A stretch of DNA of 64,000 nucleotides from an uncultured Clostridia bacterium (GTDB lineage: Bacteria > Bacillota > Clostridia > TANB77 > CAG-508). The DNA is taken from assembly GCA_948777935.1 (NCBI GenBank), contig CAQDYY010000003.1:118849-182848 (forward strand), written 5' to 3'. Below, piece after piece: positions 19,084 to 27,911 of the stretch. The translations under genes were made by a program, and so were the position numbers. Below the pieces are notes generated by a model. That model was not told the origin of the DNA, did not search any database, and saw nothing but the letters and a program-made list of their open reading frames with translations. Numbering within the stretch: position 1 is the stretch's first letter; each line of letters starts with the position of its first letter.

Positions 19084-19809
19084 ATGAGAAAGAATAGCAG
19101 TAAAAAGAATATAAATTGGAAGCAAATTTTAATAATTGCAATTACTATAGTTTTATTTATAGGACTAGCCTATATTAGTGACAATGTAAACACACTAAAT
19201 AAAGTAACAGTTGCAAACTATAGTAAGATGGATGAAATACCAGAACACTCTGGTCAAATCTATGTAGAAATAAATAATAATAATCCATATTTTACTGAAG
19301 AAGATTATACTACAAAACCATTTGAAAAATATAGCAATTTAGATGAAAAAGGAAGATGTGGAGTTGCATATGCCAATATTTGCAAAGAAATAATGCCACC
19401 TAATGGAGATAAAAGAGGAGATATAAGTAGTATAAAGCCAACTGGATGGATTCAAAAGAAATACAATGGAGAATATTTATACAATAGATGTCATTTAATA
19501 GGTCATCAGTTATCAGATGAAGATGCAAATGAACTAAATTTAATTACAGGAACAAGATACTTTAATGTTAATGGTATGCTACCATTTGAAAATAAAGTAG
19601 CAGACTATATAAAAAGACATAGAAATAATCATGTTTTATATAGAGTAACACCAATTTATAAAGAAGACAATCTAATTGCGAGTGGTGTACAAATAGAAGC
19701 ATATTCTGTAGAAGATAAAGGAAAAGAAATATGCTTTAATGTATATGTATATAATGTACAACCAGGGATAACAATTAACTATAAAACAGGAGAAAGCAAA
19801 GAAAATTAA
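19084..19809 (+). CDS. Membrane-anchored DNA/RNA non-specific endonuclease
   Basis: The 241-aa protein has a positively charged N-terminus and one membrane helix (ILIIAITIVLFIGLAYI, residues about 16-32), which places the rest outside the cell. The nuclease domain is of the streptococcal Spd/EndA kind: GRCGVAYANI, then YNRCHLIGHQLSDEDAN (the histidine after RC is the expected general base), then NLITGTRYFNVNGMLPFEN with the metal-binding asparagine. This family degrades extracellular DNA, and EndA of pneumococcus feeds one DNA strand into the ComEC channel. With comEC present in the window, a role in DNA uptake is a reasonable inference. Own promoter at 19030. Confidence 0.85.
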   Translation: MRKNSSKKNINWKQILIIAITIVLFIGLAYISDNVNTLNKVTVANYSKMDEIPEHSGQIYVEINNNNPYFTEEDYTTKPFEKYSNLDEKGRCGVAYANICKEIMPPNGDKRGDISSIKPTGWIQKKYNGEYLYNRCHLIGHQLSDEDANELNLITGTRYFNVNGMLPFENKVADYIKRHRNNHVLYRVTPIYKEDNLIASGVQIEAYSVEDKGKEICFNVYVYNVQPGITINYKTGESKEN

Positions 19810-19930
19810 CCAGTACTATTGAAAAATAGACTTAAATAATATATACTAAATTCAAATTTAATCTTATTGCTAAATGTCTTTAGCAATAAATTTCCAAAAA
19901 ACACATAACAAAATAGGAGAGTGAAGAGCA

Positions 19931-20509
19931 TTGAATTTAGATTTACTTAATAATTTAGTTAATAGTATAAAAGAAAATAATGTTGTACAAAGCTTTATAA
20001 AAGAACTATCAAATTATTTAGAAAAAGAAAACAATAAGGTTCATAATAAAAAAACTGATAATACTTTAAAACAAGAAAACTGTATATATCAAGTAGTAGA
20101 AATGGATGTAGACGGTGCATATTTACAAAATACAGAAAACAATTGTATATCTAAAGAAACAGACATTTCAAGAGAAATTTTAAATAAAATAGGTAATGAT
20201 AGCGTACTTAGATTTAAAAATGGCAGCTATATTTATGAAGAAGAATTAACTAAAGAATTTTATGATAGCCTAATAGATGTTAGAGAATATAAAGACATTC
20301 AAGATAACTTTATTAAAGAAAGTAATATACTAGAAATTGATGCAGATACTATATATAAAATTGAATCGCATGAAAATAATTATTGTTTATTAAGTTATAA
20401 CAATAATGGCAAAAACACAATCGAAGTACCTAAACAACTAATACCATTTTGGGCTAAAAATGGAGATAATCTGCATTATAAAAATGGAAAATTTAATAGA
20501 GACTTATAA
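19931..20509 (+). CDS. 192-aa hypothetical protein
   Basis: The start is TTG 19931 behind GGAGAGTGAAGAGCA. No known family is recognised. The first 40 residues are a charged helix (LLNNLVNSIKENNVVQSFIKE). The remainder alternates short beta strands with acidic turns, and contains two similar segments: VLRFKNGSYIYEEELTKEFYD and NLHYKNGKFNRDL. No signal peptide or membrane helix. AT-rich codons match the neighbourhood. It precedes the restriction-modification locus but is separated from it by about 120 bp of AT-rich sequence with a weak hairpin. Confidence 0.65.
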   Translation: MNLDLLNNLVNSIKENNVVQSFIKELSNYLEKENNKVHNKKTDNTLKQENCIYQVVEMDVDGAYLQNTENNCISKETDISREILNKIGNDSVLRFKNGSYIYEEELTKEFYDSLIDVREYKDIQDNFIKESNILEIDADTIYKIESHENNYCLLSYNNNGKNTIEVPKQLIPFWAKNGDNLHYKNGKFNRDL

Positions 20510-20628
20510 AAAATAGAAAAAATACATATTTTATTGTTTATAAGATAAATTTTTTGTGTATTTATAGAAAAAAAATAAGTTTTATGATATAAAATGTAAT
20601 AGAAAACTATAAATTAAATGGAGGAAAA

Positions 20629-21687
20629 ATGAACGTAATAGACTTGTTTTGTGGATGTGGAGGATTATCATATGGATATCAAGAAGCAGGGTGCAATATA
20701 ATATTAGGAATAGATAATAATGAAACAGCCTTAAAAACTTTTGAAAAGAATCATCCAGGTAGTAAAGGATTAAATATAGATTTATTAAGAGAAGACTTTG
20801 TAGATGAAATAAAGAAAAATATTGGAAAACAGAAAGTTGATATAGTAATAGGAGGGCCCCCTTGTCAAGGATTTTCATTAACAGGAAGTAGAAATCCAGA
20901 TGACATAAGAAATAAATTATATAAAGCTATGTTTATAACAGCTAAAGCCTTTAAACCAAAAGCAATAATGATAGAAAATGTCCCTGGGATTCAAAGACTA
21001 TATGGAGGAAAGTTCTATAAGTTGATTATTGATGAATTCAACAAACTAGGTGATTACAATTTTGATTCAAAGATATTATATGCACCAGATTATGGAGTAC
21101 CTCAAATTAGAAAAAGAATATTTATAGTGGGCATAAGAAAAGACTTAGGAGATGTATCGTTTCCTAAGTCGAAGCTAAAAGAAGATCAATATATTTCTAC
21201 TAAAGATGCAATTGGAGATTTACCTTCTTTAGAAAATGAACCAGATCAGGAAGATTTTAATTATGAAGTAAAGCCATTTTCTGAATATCAAAGGCTTATG
21301 AGAGAAGGCAGTAAAATGATTCATAATCATTTAGTAACAAAACATACACAAGAAGTCAAAGATATTATAAGCCTCGTTCCAGATGGAGGAAATTTTAAAG
21401 ATTTACCAAAAGGTGTTGGAGAAAATAGAAAATTTAATGAGGCGTGGAGAAGATATGATAGTACAAAGCCAAGTAGAACAATAGATACAGGACATAGAAA
21501 CCATTTCCATTATAAATATAATAGAGTGCCAACTGTTAGAGAAAATGCTAGATTACAATCTTTCCCAGACAAATTTATTTTTCTTGGAAGTAAAACAGAA
21601 CAATATAGACAAGTTGGAAACGCAGTACCACCATTACTAAGTAAATCAGTTGCAGAAGAAATTTTGAAGATAATTAATAAAAAGTAA
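20629..21687 (+). CDS. DNA (cytosine-5) methyltransferase, type II, first of two
   Basis: Transfers a methyl group from S-adenosylmethionine to C5 of cytosine in a specific DNA site. Motifs are in canonical order: I DLFCGCGGLSYGYQEAG (residue 4), IV GGPPCQGFSLTG with the catalytic Cys (about 74-85), VI MIENVPG, VIII PQIRKRIFIVG, IX RENARLQSFPD and X QVGNAVPPLLS. The target-recognition region lies between VIII and IX. 352 aa is a typical length. ATG follows AAATGGAGGAAAA. It is 12 bp upstream of a second, non-identical m5C methyltransferase and an HNH nuclease gene follows, so the three form one restriction-modification operon. Confidence 0.93.
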   Translation: MNVIDLFCGCGGLSYGYQEAGCNIILGIDNNETALKTFEKNHPGSKGLNIDLLREDFVDEIKKNIGKQKVDIVIGGPPCQGFSLTGSRNPDDIRNKLYKAMFITAKAFKPKAIMIENVPGIQRLYGGKFYKLIIDEFNKLGDYNFDSKILYAPDYGVPQIRKRIFIVGIRKDLGDVSFPKSKLKEDQYISTKDAIGDLPSLENEPDQEDFNYEVKPFSEYQRLMREGSKMIHNHLVTKHTQEVKDIISLVPDGGNFKDLPKGVGENRKFNEAWRRYDSTKPSRTIDTGHRNHFHYKYNRVPTVRENARLQSFPDKFIFLGSKTEQYRQVGNAVPPLLSKSVAEEILKIINKK

Positions 21688-21699
21688 TAGGGGAGTAAT

Positions 21700-22929
21700 A
21701 TGGATAAAAAAATTAACACAATAGATTTATTCGCAGGTTGTGGAGGTTTAATGGATGGATTTGAAAAAAGTAATTTCTATTATACTTTAGCTTGCGTGGA
21801 ATGGGAGAAATCACCATGTGAAAATTTAGAAAAAAGATTAAAAGAAAAGTGGAACTATAATAACGCAAAAGATATAGTAATGAGATTCGATATACAAAGA
21901 ACAGAAGAATTATTTTTAGGTTGGAAAAATGATATAGAATATGGAAATGGAAAAGGTTTAGACGATTTAATTGGTAATAATAAATTAGATGTGATTATAG
22001 GAGGACCTCCTTGTCAAGCATATTCTATTGCAGGAAGAATTAGTAATAAAGATGGAATGAAAAATGATTATAGAAACTATTTATTTGAAAGTTATTTAAA
22101 AGTAGTTAATAGATATAAACCGAAATTCTTTATTTTTGAGAATGTACCTGGGATTTTAAGTGCTTCACCAGGTGGAGAGCCTATTATAGAAAAAATAAAA
22201 AAGCAATTTAATGAGAGTGGTTATACAATTTTAGAAAATTTAAAAAAAGCGATAATAGATGTTACTGAATATGGAGTACCTCAAAACAGAAATAGGATTA
22301 TTATTTTAGGAGTAAATAATAACTATTTTGGAGAAGAAAAAGCTAATATAATAGTAAACGAATTTTATAATAAGTATTTGAAAAAATATAAAACTAATAA
22401 AATGACTGTAAAAGATGCAATTGGAGATTTACCTAAATTATTACCTACTGACGAATATAGAAAAGAAGGTAAGAAATATTCTCATTCATTTAAAGAATGC
22501 AAAATTACAAATCACATTCCTAGATTTCATAGTCAAAGAGATAAAAACATATTTCAAATATTGGAAAAAGATATTTCAAATGGAACAAATTTTTACAATT
22601 CTACAGAAAAACTTAAAGAATTATATTACCAACAAACTGGGAAGAAAAGTAATGTACATAAGTATTATGTACTAAGATGGGATGAACAAAGTAATACTAT
22701 TCCAGCACATTTATATAAAGATGGTTTGAGACATATTCATCCAGATCCAGAACAAGCCAGAAGTATTACAGTTAGAGAAGCAGCTAGATTGCAAACTTTT
22801 GATGATGATTATGAATTTATTGGCTCAATGATGGACCAATATAAAATGATAGGAAATGCAGTTCCGCCTAAGTTTTCATATGCAATTGCAAAAGCTTTAA
22901 ATGATATATTTAATGATTATGTAGGATAA
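21700..22929 (+). CDS. DNA (cytosine-5) methyltransferase, type II, second of two
   Basis: 409 aa. Motifs: I DLFAGCGGLMDGFEKS, IV GGPPCQAYSIAGR (catalytic Cys near residue 105), VI FIFENVPGILSA, VIII PQNRNRIIILG, IX REAARLQTFDDDYEFIGS and X MIGNAVPPKFSYA. It differs from the upstream enzyme throughout, and motif I is separated from IV by a longer, Lys-rich segment. Two m5C enzymes in one operon usually mean an asymmetric recognition site with one enzyme per strand; that is inference from family knowledge. The start follows GGGGAGTAAT, 12 bp behind the first gene. The target cannot be read from sequence. Confidence 0.93.
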   Translation: MDKKINTIDLFAGCGGLMDGFEKSNFYYTLACVEWEKSPCENLEKRLKEKWNYNNAKDIVMRFDIQRTEELFLGWKNDIEYGNGKGLDDLIGNNKLDVIIGGPPCQAYSIAGRISNKDGMKNDYRNYLFESYLKVVNRYKPKFFIFENVPGILSASPGGEPIIEKIKKQFNESGYTILENLKKAIIDVTEYGVPQNRNRIIILGVNNNYFGEEKANIIVNEFYNKYLKKYKTNKMTVKDAIGDLPKLLPTDEYRKEGKKYSHSFKECKITNHIPRFHSQRDKNIFQILEKDISNGTNFYNSTEKLKELYYQQTGKKSNVHKYYVLRWDEQSNTIPAHLYKDGLRHIHPDPEQARSITVREAARLQTFDDDYEFIGSMMDQYKMIGNAVPPKFSYAIAKALNDIFNDYVG

Positions 22930-22954
22930 TTTATATACATAGATTGGAGGATAT

Positions 22955-23971
22955 ATGGAATATTATATAAAGAAATTAGGACACCAAGAATTAGGAAGTA
23001 TTAAAGAAAATGGAAGACCATCAAGAGGAAGATATATTTATATATCAAAGAACAAAGATGTGTTAAAATTTTTTCCACCTATGTCTGAAAGAGTAGTTAA
23101 CGATAATGTTGTACTTCCTATTATATCTATAGAATTGAAGAAAAAGGTATATTGCAACTTTGTTTATCATAATGACAAAATTTCTAGAGGATTATCAAAT
23201 GGCAGAAATGAATATAGATTATATTTAAATAATGACATAGAAAATAATGAACTACTATTTAAAGAAAATGATATTATTGTCTTTAAAAGCGTTCAAAATG
23301 AATATGAAAATGAATATAGTAATTTATATTATTTATTAAGATTTTCTCAACAAAATAAATATGATAATGATATATATAAATTTTTAGATAAAATTATTGA
23401 GAATTCAAATTTAAATAGAGGACATGCTATAGTAAACGAAAAGATAAACCTTATAGAAGAAAAAATTAGTGAGATTGAATTACAAGAAAATATAGACATT
23501 ATTGTACCTACACAAGTAATAGAGAGAACGCGAGAATTTATTGGAACAGCTAGTAGTATAGAAAACTTATTTAATTCACAATCATTTAGAGACTTTGTTA
23601 TGGTAGGATATGGAAATAAATGTGCGGTTACTGGAAAATCTATAATATGGAAAAAGTTTATAAATCTTGAAGCAGCACATATAATGCCAAGGTCACACAA
23701 TGGAACCTATATGCCTAATAATGGTTTAGCACTTTCTAGAGATATTCATTGGGCTTTTGATAAAGGATTTTTCACAATTAATGATGATTATACTATTAAA
23801 GTACATGAAGAATTAATGAATACATATTTAGGAGAATTTGAAGGAAAGAAGATTAATTTACCAGAAAATCCATTTTTTATTCCAAATAAAGAAAGTTTAA
23901 AATATCACAGAGAAAAAATATTTGGATTATTTAAATATTCTGGTAGAATATCTAGTGTTAATAGCGATTAA
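22955..23971 (+). CDS. HNH restriction endonuclease
   Basis: 338 aa, start behind TTGGAGGATAT, third gene of the operon with two m5C methyltransferases. The C-terminal third is an HNH nuclease: CAVTGKS (about residue 222), NLEAAHIMPRSHNG with the catalytic His, NGLALSRDIHWAFDKGFF with the closing His. This is the arrangement called HNH_2. The N-terminal 200 residues have alternating strands (IKKLGHQELGSIKENGRPSR) and presumably recognise DNA. Both methyltransferases would protect the host. Possible alternative: a modification-dependent nuclease, less likely given linkage. Confidence 0.85.
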   Translation: MEYYIKKLGHQELGSIKENGRPSRGRYIYISKNKDVLKFFPPMSERVVNDNVVLPIISIELKKKVYCNFVYHNDKISRGLSNGRNEYRLYLNNDIENNELLFKENDIIVFKSVQNEYENEYSNLYYLLRFSQQNKYDNDIYKFLDKIIENSNLNRGHAIVNEKINLIEEKISEIELQENIDIIVPTQVIERTREFIGTASSIENLFNSQSFRDFVMVGYGNKCAVTGKSIIWKKFINLEAAHIMPRSHNGTYMPNNGLALSRDIHWAFDKGFFTINDDYTIKVHEELMNTYLGEFEGKKINLPENPFFIPNKESLKYHREKIFGLFKYSGRISSVNSD

Positions 23972-24079
23972 CATTATAAACAATTAATAAAATAAACTAA
24001 AAAGATAATCAAGTGTTATAATAGTTGATATTCTTTAATATTGATTAATTTATAAATGGCAATTAGATTAATATATAAT

Positions 24080-24120
24080 AATCCTAAAAGATAAACAAAC
24101 TTTATCTTTTAGGATGGTTT
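24080..24120 (+). terminator. Bidirectional terminator between the HNH gene and the M14 gene
   Basis: AATCCTAAAAGATAAA pairs with TTTATCTTTTAGGAT around CAAAC, a 15-bp stem. It sits between convergent genes. Confidence 0.8.
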
Positions 24121-24169
24121 CTTAATATAAAAAATGTAGTTTGTATTTTAAAAAATAATAAATTAAGTT

Positions 24170-24632
24170 CTATAAAACAGCTCCCAAAACTAAAATACCC
24201 AAATTATCCCCATAAATCTCATCAAACTGAGAAATAGGAAGAGGATTTTCACCAAAACCAGCCTCAATAGTATAACCAGGCAAATTATAATGTTGTATAA
24301 ACCAATCCTTAAACCCAGCGAAACTAGAATTATAAGGAGTTTCACTTAAAACATATCCACTTACATTAGAAAAACGTTTACCAATTTCGTAAGAATTTTC
24401 AGGCAAATAATCTTGAAACCTCCAATAAATCTCCTTACCTTGAGTATGGTAAGCAAGAACCAAAGAAAAAGGATAAGACAAAGTATAATTATAAACAGCC
24501 AAAGCCTCAGGCTCAGTTAAAGGACCAAAACCAACAAAATCGCGAGGAGCAGGAGAAGTAAAACCTTGTGCAAACTTAATCTCTTTAGCCTTATACCACT
24601 CTGCAGGAAACTGTAAATTTAAATCCACACCT
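24170..24632 (-). pseudogene. M14 gamma-D-glutamyl-L-diamino acid endopeptidase, C-terminal piece
   Basis: C-terminal part of a zinc carboxypeptidase-fold enzyme of the YqgT/ENP1 kind, which cuts peptidoglycan stem peptides and in bacilli is sporulation-linked. Visible motifs: VDLNLQFPAEW, APRDFVGFGPLTEPEALAV, LAYHTQGKEIYW (third zinc ligand His) and YTIEAGFGENPLP (catalytic Glu). The piece starts at the insertion point of element 1. Its upstream codons are found intact at 35180-35466, and the N-terminus at 46511-46710. In the present arrangement it has no start region of its own. Confidence 0.9.
24618..24632 (+). repeat. Left attachment site of element 1
   Basis: TTTAAATCCACACCT, identical to 35180-35194. 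On the coding strand of the M14 gene it encodes part of RGVDLN. Confidence 0.88.
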
Positions 24633-24938
24633 GTGGTATTAAAAATATACCAACCACAAAATAAAATGAATAAAACGCAGTAATCATCTATATTACAGGA
24701 TATTTCAAAAAGAAAGAAATATTCTGCTTTTTTATTGGATTTTTACTGCTAGAATTGGAGTGGTATCTTACCCTTCTATCCATCAAAAAGTGGAAGATAA
24801 TAATAAAAGAAATAATATTAAAAATAATACTAAAGTGCCGAAAAAATCCATATCAAATTATACAAATCAGAGAGAATATTCAGAAAAATTTTTAAACAGT
24901 TTATATGCAAATTTATAGAGAAAGGATAGGTAAATTTA
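24633..24938 (+). other. Left end of element 1 without a recognised gene
   Basis: About 300 bp of AT-rich sequence with short stop-interrupted frames only. A minus-strand frame at 24830-25033 is not supported by a ribosome site. It may hold the recombinase-binding arm of the element. Confidence 0.5.
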
Positions 24939-25082
24939 ATGAAAAAATATAAAATTTTGAATACATTCTTATTCTCCCAGCGGGCTAAAAAGGTATTAGG
25001 AGATTTTCTCCTAAACAGCAATATGTGGTCCACAGGACCATGCTGGCGAATGTTAGGCAGAAGAAAATACCCTACCAGCTAA
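24939..25082 (+). CDS. 47-aa peptide upstream of the MobC-like gene
   Basis: ATG 24939 follows GAAAGGATAGGTAAATTTA. The product (MKKYKILNTFLFSQRAKKV..., including NSNMWSTGPCWRMLGRRK) resembles short peptides I associate with conjugative and mobilisable elements of Firmicutes, but I cannot name the family. Base composition is more GC-rich than its surroundings. Codon 15 is an in-frame CGG (24981-24983). A +1 skip there would stop after six residues, so either CGG is read as Arg here, the peptide is truncated, or the stretch acts as RNA only. It is followed immediately by strong hairpins. Confidence 0.5.
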   Translation: MKKYKILNTFLFSQRAKKVLGDFLLNSNMWSTGPCWRMLGRRKYPTS

Positions 25083-25083
25083 C

Positions 25084-25190
25084 GCATATAATCATAGGCA
25101 CGAAATCAAAGATTTCGACTATGATTTAATTCGGAGCAAAAGTCTTTGCTCTAAAATATCAAATTTCGCTTTGCTAATTTGATATTATTA
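25084..25190 (+). other. Three consecutive hairpins, candidate oriT or structured leader
   Basis: AATCATAG..CTATGATT encloses CGAAATC-AAA-GATTTCG. Next come GAGCAAA/TTTGCTC and then ATATCAAATT/AATTTGATAT. The three palindromes lie back to back just before a MobC-like gene, the usual place for an oriT in a mobilisable element. A transcriptional attenuator is the alternative. Confidence 0.4.
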
Positions 25191-25240
25191 TATGAGTAAG
25201 TTTTTAATGATAAAATTAAAATATTAAGGAGTGTGATATT

Positions 25241-25636
25241 ATGAAATTTAATTCAAAAGATAGAACTGAGATGTTAAAAGTAAGAGTTTCAGAAGAAGAA
25301 AAAACTTTAATAAAAGCAAAAGCAGAAATGTATGGGTACAGATATTTGTCAAATTACATAAGAGATGCTACAATTTATGAAAAAGTAACACAAGTAGATT
25401 TAAAAGGACAAGATGAAATTTTAAGTGCATTTTCAGAAAACACCAAAGAAATAAAAGAGATTGCAAAAGGAGTTAGACATCTATGCAAATTTTTAACACA
25501 AGCAGATGATCTAGCAATAGCAAATTTAATAGCAAGGATGTATGATATTATGAGAGCACAATATAAAATGCGTGATTTAATTACTAAAAAATTAGATTTA
25601 GATGTATGGCAAAGAATTAATCGTTCAAAATATTAA
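25241..25636 (+). CDS. MobC-like ribbon-helix-helix mobilisation protein
   Basis: 131 aa, start behind AAGGAGTGTGATATT. The N-terminus is a ribbon-helix-helix DNA-binding module typical of relaxosome accessory proteins: EMLKVRVSEEEKTLIKAKAE followed by GYRYLSNYIRDATI. Then comes an all-helical tail containing the run NTKEIKEIAKGVRHLCKF. In the family, MobC binds oriT and helps the relaxase open the strands. No relaxase gene is present in this element, so it may act with one supplied elsewhere or simply regulate neighbouring genes. The hairpin cluster directly upstream is the probable binding site. A terminator follows at 25650. Confidence 0.75.
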   Translation: MKFNSKDRTEMLKVRVSEEEKTLIKAKAEMYGYRYLSNYIRDATIYEKVTQVDLKGQDEILSAFSENTKEIKEIAKGVRHLCKFLTQADDLAIANLIARMYDIMRAQYKMRDLITKKLDLDVWQRINRSKY

Positions 25637-25649
25637 TTTTGCTAAAATT

Positions 25650-25682
25650 AAAGAACTATATTAATGCCCAATATAGTTCTTT
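25650..25682 (+). terminator. Bidirectional terminator
   Basis: AAAGAACTATATT pairs perfectly with AATATAGTTCTTT around AATGCCC. It lies between the convergent MobC-like and GNAT genes. Confidence 0.85.
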
Positions 25683-25703
25683 AATAAATATTATAGTTCA
25701 TCT

Positions 25704-26513
25704 TTATTTCTTCAAATAATAATATACTTCGCATAAATCTTTAAATCCTAACTTTCTATACATTTTAGCAGGATAAAAGTCTTGTTCTGTTTGCAGATAT
25801 GCCACTTTAATGTTTTTATTTCTACACATTTCTAATTGCTTTTTTAACACTTCCTTACCAATACCTTTATCTCTATAATCCTTTTTTAGTGCCAAACTAT
25901 AAATACCATAAAGTTCGTTATCATAGACACTTTGAGTAGTTCCAATAATTTTATTATTTACTTTTATAAAATAAAACTCAGTCTTTATGTCATTATGTAT
26001 TTCTTTATAATTCATATACCCTTGTCTATAACCATCATCTAAATCGCCATATGGATCATCTTCATATCCAGATTGATAACATGACATTACAATATTAGCA
26101 TATTTTTCCATATCTGTTGTAAGCTCAAGAGTTACATCAAATTCACAATTTGTTTTTATTTCATTTAACCTATCAAAATCAGTATAGATCTGCCATACTT
26201 CAGTTGATACTAATTCAAACTCATCTTTATTAAAATAGTTTTCTTTATTTTTGTAAAGTTCTTTCATATATGGAATTAAATATATAGCTGTTTTTCTACC
26301 AATATCACGAAATACTTTATCAGCATTATCAATAATAGTATTAAATTTATCTTTATTATCTACATCAAAATTTGAAATAAAATTACTATAAACATCATTT
26401 ATATTTTTATTATAAGTAAGTTCATAATTATCTTTAGAAATAACATTAAAATCTAATCCTTCAAATCCTTTAATGTGTAAATTATAAATATCCTTAATTA
26501 ATTTTAAATCCAA
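25704..26513 (-). CDS. GNAT-family N-acetyltransferase
   Basis: 269 aa on the minus strand; the start follows TAGAGAGGATTTTAAT. The C-terminal half is a GNAT fold: FYFIKVNNKIIGTTQSV (strand pair), YGIYSLALKKDYRDKGIGKEV with the acetyl-CoA pyrophosphate loop (Q/R-x-x-G-x-G/A as RDKGIG), then AYLQTEQDFYPAKMYRKLGF. The N-terminal 140 residues are helical and of unknown role. The substrate cannot be predicted. Within element 1 it is the only large gene on the minus strand and is divergent from the RloA-like gene, so it may be a passenger or a partner of the defence genes. Confidence 0.8.
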   Translation of the reverse strand: MDLKLIKDIYNLHIKGFEGLDFNVISKDNYELTYNKNINDVYSNFISNFDVDNKDKFNTIIDNADKVFRDIGRKTAIYLIPYMKELYKNKENYFNKDEFELVSTEVWQIYTDFDRLNEIKTNCEFDVTLELTTDMEKYANIVMSCYQSGYEDDPYGDLDDGYRQGYMNYKEIHNDIKTEFYFIKVNNKIIGTTQSVYDNELYGIYSLALKKDYRDKGIGKEVLKKQLEMCRNKNIKVAYLQTEQDFYPAKMYRKLGFKDLCEVYYYLKK

Positions 26514-26627
26514 TCTATTAAAATCCTCTCTAACTAATGTATGCTAATTATATCACACAAATTTACTTTTGTCTTTATATAAATTCAAAATAAAATTATA
26601 AAAGTTTGAGAAAAAATCTCAAAAATA

Positions 26628-26656
26628 TTGATATTTTATAAAAATTGGCATATAAT
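26628..26656 (+). promoter_or_regulatory. Sigma-A promoter of the RloA/RloB pair
   Basis: TTGATA (26628-26633), 17-bp spacer, TATAAT (26651-26656). GAGAGGAG and ATG 26676 follow. Confidence 0.8.
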
Positions 26657-26675
26657 ATACTATGAGAGGAGAAAA

Positions 26676-27911
26676 ATGAAAATGTTAATTAGATTTAGTT
26701 TTAAAAATTTTAAATCCTTTAAAGATGAAAATTGTTTAGATATGGAAGCAACATCATTAAAAGAACATGAATATAATTTGATTGAAACAGATAATGGTAA
26801 CTTTTTAAAAGTTGCTGCAATATATGGTGCTAATGCAAGTGGAAAGACAAATGTATTACAAGCCTTTGATTATATGAAAACAAGGATATTAGTTAGCAAT
26901 GATGCTATAAAGCCTTATCTAGCAACTGATAATGAAAATTGTTATAGTTTTATGATAAATGAAGAACCAATTGCATTAGAAGTAGAAATATTTGCAAAAA
27001 ACAATAAAATATATAAATATGGATTCGAGATACTAAAAGATAAAATTATATCAGAATGGTTATATTTAAAGAAAAAGAACACCTACTCAGTAATATTCGA
27101 AAGACAAAATAAAGAAATAAATATGCCTAAAAATAAAGAAAAATTTAATGTAGATGAAAGTACATTGTTTTTAAATTTATATAGTAAACTACATTCTTCT
27201 GATGAGGATTTTGCAAGTGTATATTTATGGTTTATGAACACTAACTATTTAGATTTGGGAGATCCAGAATTTGAAACTTTTATAAATGACAGAGTATCAG
27301 GGAGTATTTTAAATGATAAAAATTATAAGAATGAGTTATTAAAATTTATAAAAGCATTCGATTCAGGGATAGAAGGAATAAAAACTACACCAGAATCTAT
27401 AGAACAAGTGAAAAATGGTGATGGAGAAATAAAGGTGGAGTTAATTCATAGAGGTGAAGATAATAAATTAAGGGCATTACCTTTTGAATTAGAATCAAAT
27501 GGTACTGTAAAAATGTTTCATTTGTTTGATTTCTTTATGGATGCATTGAAATATGGAACAGTTTTATTTGTTGATGAACTAGATGCAAAACTTCATCCAC
27601 TATTAACAAGATATATAATTAATTTATTTCATAATAGTGAAACAAACATTGGAAATGGACAATTGATTTATTCAACACATGATACAGTAAACTTAAATAA
27701 AGATACTTTTAGAAGAGATGAAATATGGTTTGCAGAAAAAAATAGAGATGGTATTTCAGAAATATATGCGTTATCAGATTATATATTAGAAGATGATAAA
27801 AGTTCAGGTAAAAAAGTTAGAAACGATGCGACTTATAATAAAGATTATTTAACTGGAAGATATGGTGCTATTCCAGTATTAGAAGAATTTGAGATAAACT
27901 ATGAGAAATAA
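26676..27911 (+). CDS. RloA/AbiLi-like AAA ATPase, anti-phage defence
   Basis: 411 aa from ATG 26676, chosen for its GAGAGGAG site; an upstream ATG at 26628 lies in the promoter. ABC/SMC-like AAA_15/21 ATPase: IRFSFKNFKSFKDENCLDM, Walker A YGANASGKTN (residues 50-59), SNGTVKMFHLFDFFMDAL (signature region), Walker B VLFVDELDAKLHPLL and the switch histidine STHDTVNL. This architecture with an overlapping RloB gene is that of RloA/RloB and lactococcal AbiL. Those act as abortive-infection systems in which the ATPase is thought to sense infection and the TOPRIM-like partner to act on nucleic acid. The stop overlaps the start of the next gene by 11 bp, so the two are translationally coupled. Confidence 0.85.
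   Translation: MKMLIRFSFKNFKSFKDENCLDMEATSLKEHEYNLIETDNGNFLKVAAIYGANASGKTNVLQAFDYMKTRILVSNDAIKPYLATDNENCYSFMINEEPIALEVEIFAKNNKIYKYGFEILKDKIISEWLYLKKKNTYSVIFERQNKEINMPKNKEKFNVDESTLFLNLYSKLHSSDEDFASVYLWFMNTNYLDLGDPEFETFINDRVSGSILNDKNYKNELLKFIKAFDSGIEGIKTTPESIEQVKNGDGEIKVELIHRGEDNKLRALPFELESNGTVKMFHLFDFFMDALKYGTVLFVDELDAKLHPLLTRYIINLFHNSETNIGNGQLIYSTHDTVNLNKDTFRRDEIWFAEKNRDGISEIYALSDYILEDDKSSGKKVRNDATYNKDYLTGRYGAIPVLEEFEINYEK

Noticed and set aside
24830..25033. Minus-strand ORF in the left end of element 1
   Set aside because: No ribosome site, overlaps the better supported 47-aa peptide on the other strand.
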